From the NCBI GenBank assembly GCA_023136985.1, contig JAGLQD010000601.1, forward strand, positions 1 to 6,520: a DNA stretch of 6,520 bases. The letters are read 5' to 3'. Under the pieces are notes generated by a model. The model saw only the letters and a program-made list of their open reading frames with translations, did not search any database and was not told where the DNA came from. Each line of letters begins with the position of its first letter. Within the stretch, counting starts at the first letter, position 1. A program made the translations under genes and the position numbers. Below are positions 5,051 to 6,520 of the stretch, in pieces. Origin of the DNA: Candidatus Sabulitectum sp. GTDB taxonomy: Bacteria > Fermentibacterota > Fermentibacteria > Fermentibacterales > JCC-6.

Positions 5051-6254
5051 AGAAGCGATCGCCGCTGTAAAGCGCGGCGAGATGATAGTAGTGGTTGACG
5101 ATGAGAACCGTGAAAATGAGGGCGATCTGATAATTGCCGCAGAATACTGTGACGCTGCTCATATTAATTTTATGGCAACTCATGCCCGTGGCCTGATCTG
5201 TCTTGCAATGAAGAAAGAACATCTGGCAAGGCTTGATCTTCACGCGATGGTGCCAAGAAACACATCTCTTCACGAAACTGCATTCACGGTAAGTATCGAT
5301 GCAATTGACGGAGTTACCACAGGCATCAGTGCCGCAGACAGGGCAAAGACAATCGCAGTGGCTATAGATCCGGAGACAAAACCTGAAGACCTTGGAAGAC
5401 CCGGGCACATTTTCCCCCTTGCAGCAAGAGATGGGGGAGTTCTGCGAAGAATAGGGCATACAGAGACGGCTGTTGATCTGGCAAAGCTTGCGGGACTTCA
5501 TCCCTCCGGCGTAATCTGTGAGGTTATGAATCCCGATGGAACCATGGCAAGATTACCGCAGCTCAAAGAATTTGCTAAAGAGCATGGGCTGCTGCTTTCC
5601 TCGGTGGAAGAGCTGGTCAAGTACCGGCACAAGAACGAGGTTCTGGTGGAATGTGTAGCCGATGCAACACTGCCTACGGATTTCGGTGAATTCAGGGTGA
5701 AGGTCTACGAAAGCCTGATCGACAAGGAGACACATGTGGCTCTTTACAAAGGCGATATTGCAAAAGATGAAAGCATTCTTGTAAGGGTTCATTCCCAGTG
5801 TCTTACAGGTGATGTGTTCGGCAGCAGACGATGTGACTGCGGCAGTCAGCTTCATGCAGCCATGCAAAGGGTAACAGATGAAGGATGCGGAGTTATTCTG
5901 TATATGGCTCAGGAAGGCCGTGGAATAGGCCTGGCCAACAAGATCAAGGCTTATCACCTTCAGGATAATGGCATGGATACCGTTGACGCGAATGTTGAAC
6001 TTGGATTCCCCCCGGACCTGAGAGATTACGGTATTGGCGCTCAGATCCTGAGTGACATGGGGCTTTCCAGAATCAGACTTATGACAAATAACCCGAAGAA
6101 AATAATAGGGCTTTCCGGCTACGGTCTTGAAATAACAGAGCGAGTTGGAATTGAAGTATGTCCCACGGACGAGAACCGTTTCTATCTCAGAACCAAGAGG
6201 GACAGAATGGGACATCTACTGAAAGGAGTTGATGGAAATGGCCTGGATACATGA
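5022..6254 (+). CDS. ribBA: RibBA, bifunctional 3,4-dihydroxy-2-butanone 4-phosphate synthase / GTP cyclohydrolase II
   Basis: The protein starts both branches of riboflavin synthesis: it makes 3,4-dihydroxy-2-butanone 4-phosphate from ribulose 5-phosphate, and opens GTP to the pyrimidine used by RibD. The DHBP synthase half (about 6-202) shows DDENRENEGDL at 26-36, THARGLIC at 53-60, GRPGHIFPL at 125-133 and the IGHTETAVDLAKLAGL stretch at 144-159 followed by CEVM with Glu167. The cyclohydrolase half (about 205-400) shows HSQCLTGDVFGSRRCDCG with zinc ligands Cys260, Cys271 and Cys273, then QEGRGIGL at 297-304, DTVDAN, YGIGAQIL and TNNPKK. Both active sites look complete, and 410 aa is the usual fusion length. 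It overlaps ribE by 29 bases and ribH by 17. The fusion itself is common in bacteria. The identification is secure. Confidence 0.97.
   Translation: MNSTKLAGAEEAIAAVKRGEMIVVVDDENRENEGDLIIAAEYCDAAHINFMATHARGLICLAMKKEHLARLDLHAMVPRNTSLHETAFTVSIDAIDGVTTGISAADRAKTIAVAIDPETKPEDLGRPGHIFPLAARDGGVLRRIGHTETAVDLAKLAGLHPSGVICEVMNPDGTMARLPQLKEFAKEHGLLLSSVEELVKYRHKNEVLVECVADATLPTDFGEFRVKVYESLIDKETHVALYKGDIAKDESILVRVHSQCLTGDVFGSRRCDCGSQLHAAMQRVTDEGCGVILYMAQEGRGIGLANKIKAYHLQDNGMDTVDANVELGFPPDLRDYGIGAQILSDMGLSRIRLMTNNPKKIIGLSGYGLEITERVGIEVCPTDENRFYLRTKRDRMGHLLKGVDGNGLDT
6223..6228 (+). promoter_or_regulatory. Shine-Dalgarno site inside ribBA choosing the ribH start
   Basis: AAGGAG ends nine bases before ATG 6238 and only three before an in-frame ATG at 6232. 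The wider spacing favours 6238. The alternative would add just Met-Glu to the protein. Confidence 0.6.
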
Positions 6255-6520
6255 AGGACAACTTGAAGGGGAGGGTCTTAAAACTGCCATAGTCGTATCT
6301 CGATTCAACAGTTTTATTACTGGCAGACTTCTGGACGGGGCTCAGGACTGCCTTATCCGTCACGGAGTTGAAGAAGAGGATATTGATGTTTTCTGGGTTC
6401 CCGGAGCCTGGGAGATTCCAGCAGTTGCAGCAAATCTTGCGAAAAGCAGATCATTTGATGCAGTTATCTGTCTGGGGACGATAATTCGTGGAGAGACTCC
6501 TCATTTTGAGTATGTAGCCT
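6238..6520 (+). CDS. ribH: 6,7-dimethyl-8-ribityllumazine synthase, N-terminal part (cut by window end)
   Basis: Lumazine synthase condenses 5-amino-6-ribitylamino-uracil with dihydroxybutanone phosphate to give the substrate of riboflavin synthase. It often assembles as pentamers or 60-subunit shells. The 94 complete codons present cover more than half of a normal chain of about 155 residues. They show SRFNSFITGRLLDGA (21-35), the substrate-binding VPGAWEIP (54-61) where most members have VPGAFEIP, and CLGTIIRGETPHFEYVA (78-94). His89 matches the catalytic-region histidine and Arg84/Gly85/Glu86/Thr87 the phosphate-binding loop. The gene overlaps ribBA by 17 bases, so it belongs to the same coupled transcript. 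The stop lies beyond the window. Confidence 0.96.
   Translation, partial: MAWIHEGQLEGEGLKTAIVVSRFNSFITGRLLDGAQDCLIRHGVEEEDIDVFWVPGAWEIPAVAANLAKSRSFDAVICLGTIIRGETPHFEYVA

Noticed and set aside
4938..6215. Long open frames on the minus strand (4938-5501 and 5553-6215)
   Set aside because: Both lie wholly inside ribE/ribBA, whose plus-strand frame carries all family motifs. The minus-strand translations show no recognisable domain.

Overview
The window is bacterial chromosomal DNA in which every supported gene lies on the plus strand. G+C is near one half over most of it and clearly lower in one central block. It contains the end of a probable UDP-GlcNAc 2-epimerase gene, a secreted or lipid-anchored transglutaminase-like protein, a solitary Fic-domain protein, and most of a riboflavin biosynthesis operon. 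The predicted lipoprotein signal (lipobox VTGC) and frequent TTG starts behind strong Shine-Dalgarno sites fit a bacterium. Nothing here fixes the phylum. The style (mid-G+C, a lipoprotein/transglutaminase gene of no named family) would suit an uncultured lineage, but that is only an impression.

Layout: 2-142 is the 3' end of a sugar-epimerase gene. It overlaps by ATGA with a 484-aa lipoprotein (139-1593) carrying a C-terminal Cys-His-Asp transglutaminase-like domain. After a 90-base gap comes a 490-aa Fic protein (1684-3156) in visibly A+T-richer DNA. Then 222 bases without a gene (3157-3378) hold two exact TATAAT hexamers, three copies of an 8-base repeat and a small inverted repeat. From 3379 the riboflavin genes run without gaps: ribD, ribE, ribBA and ribH, the last cut by the window end. 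Each overlaps the next by 17-29 bases, and the first three start with TTG.

The rib genes together make riboflavin. The RibBA cyclohydrolase II domain and RibD act on the GTP branch, and the RibBA DHBP synthase domain makes the four-carbon unit. RibH joins the two products into 6,7-dimethyl-8-ribityllumazine, and RibE dismutates this to riboflavin. The phosphatase step and FAD synthetase are not in the window. The overlaps imply one transcript with translational coupling. The usual FMN riboswitch is not recognisable in front of ribD.

The most interesting parts are the A+T-rich fic islet next to the rib operon, the variant autoinhibitory motif and poorly understood C-terminal domain of the Fic protein, and the repeat cluster in the ribD leader. 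No CRISPR array, transposase, tRNA or rRNA gene was seen.
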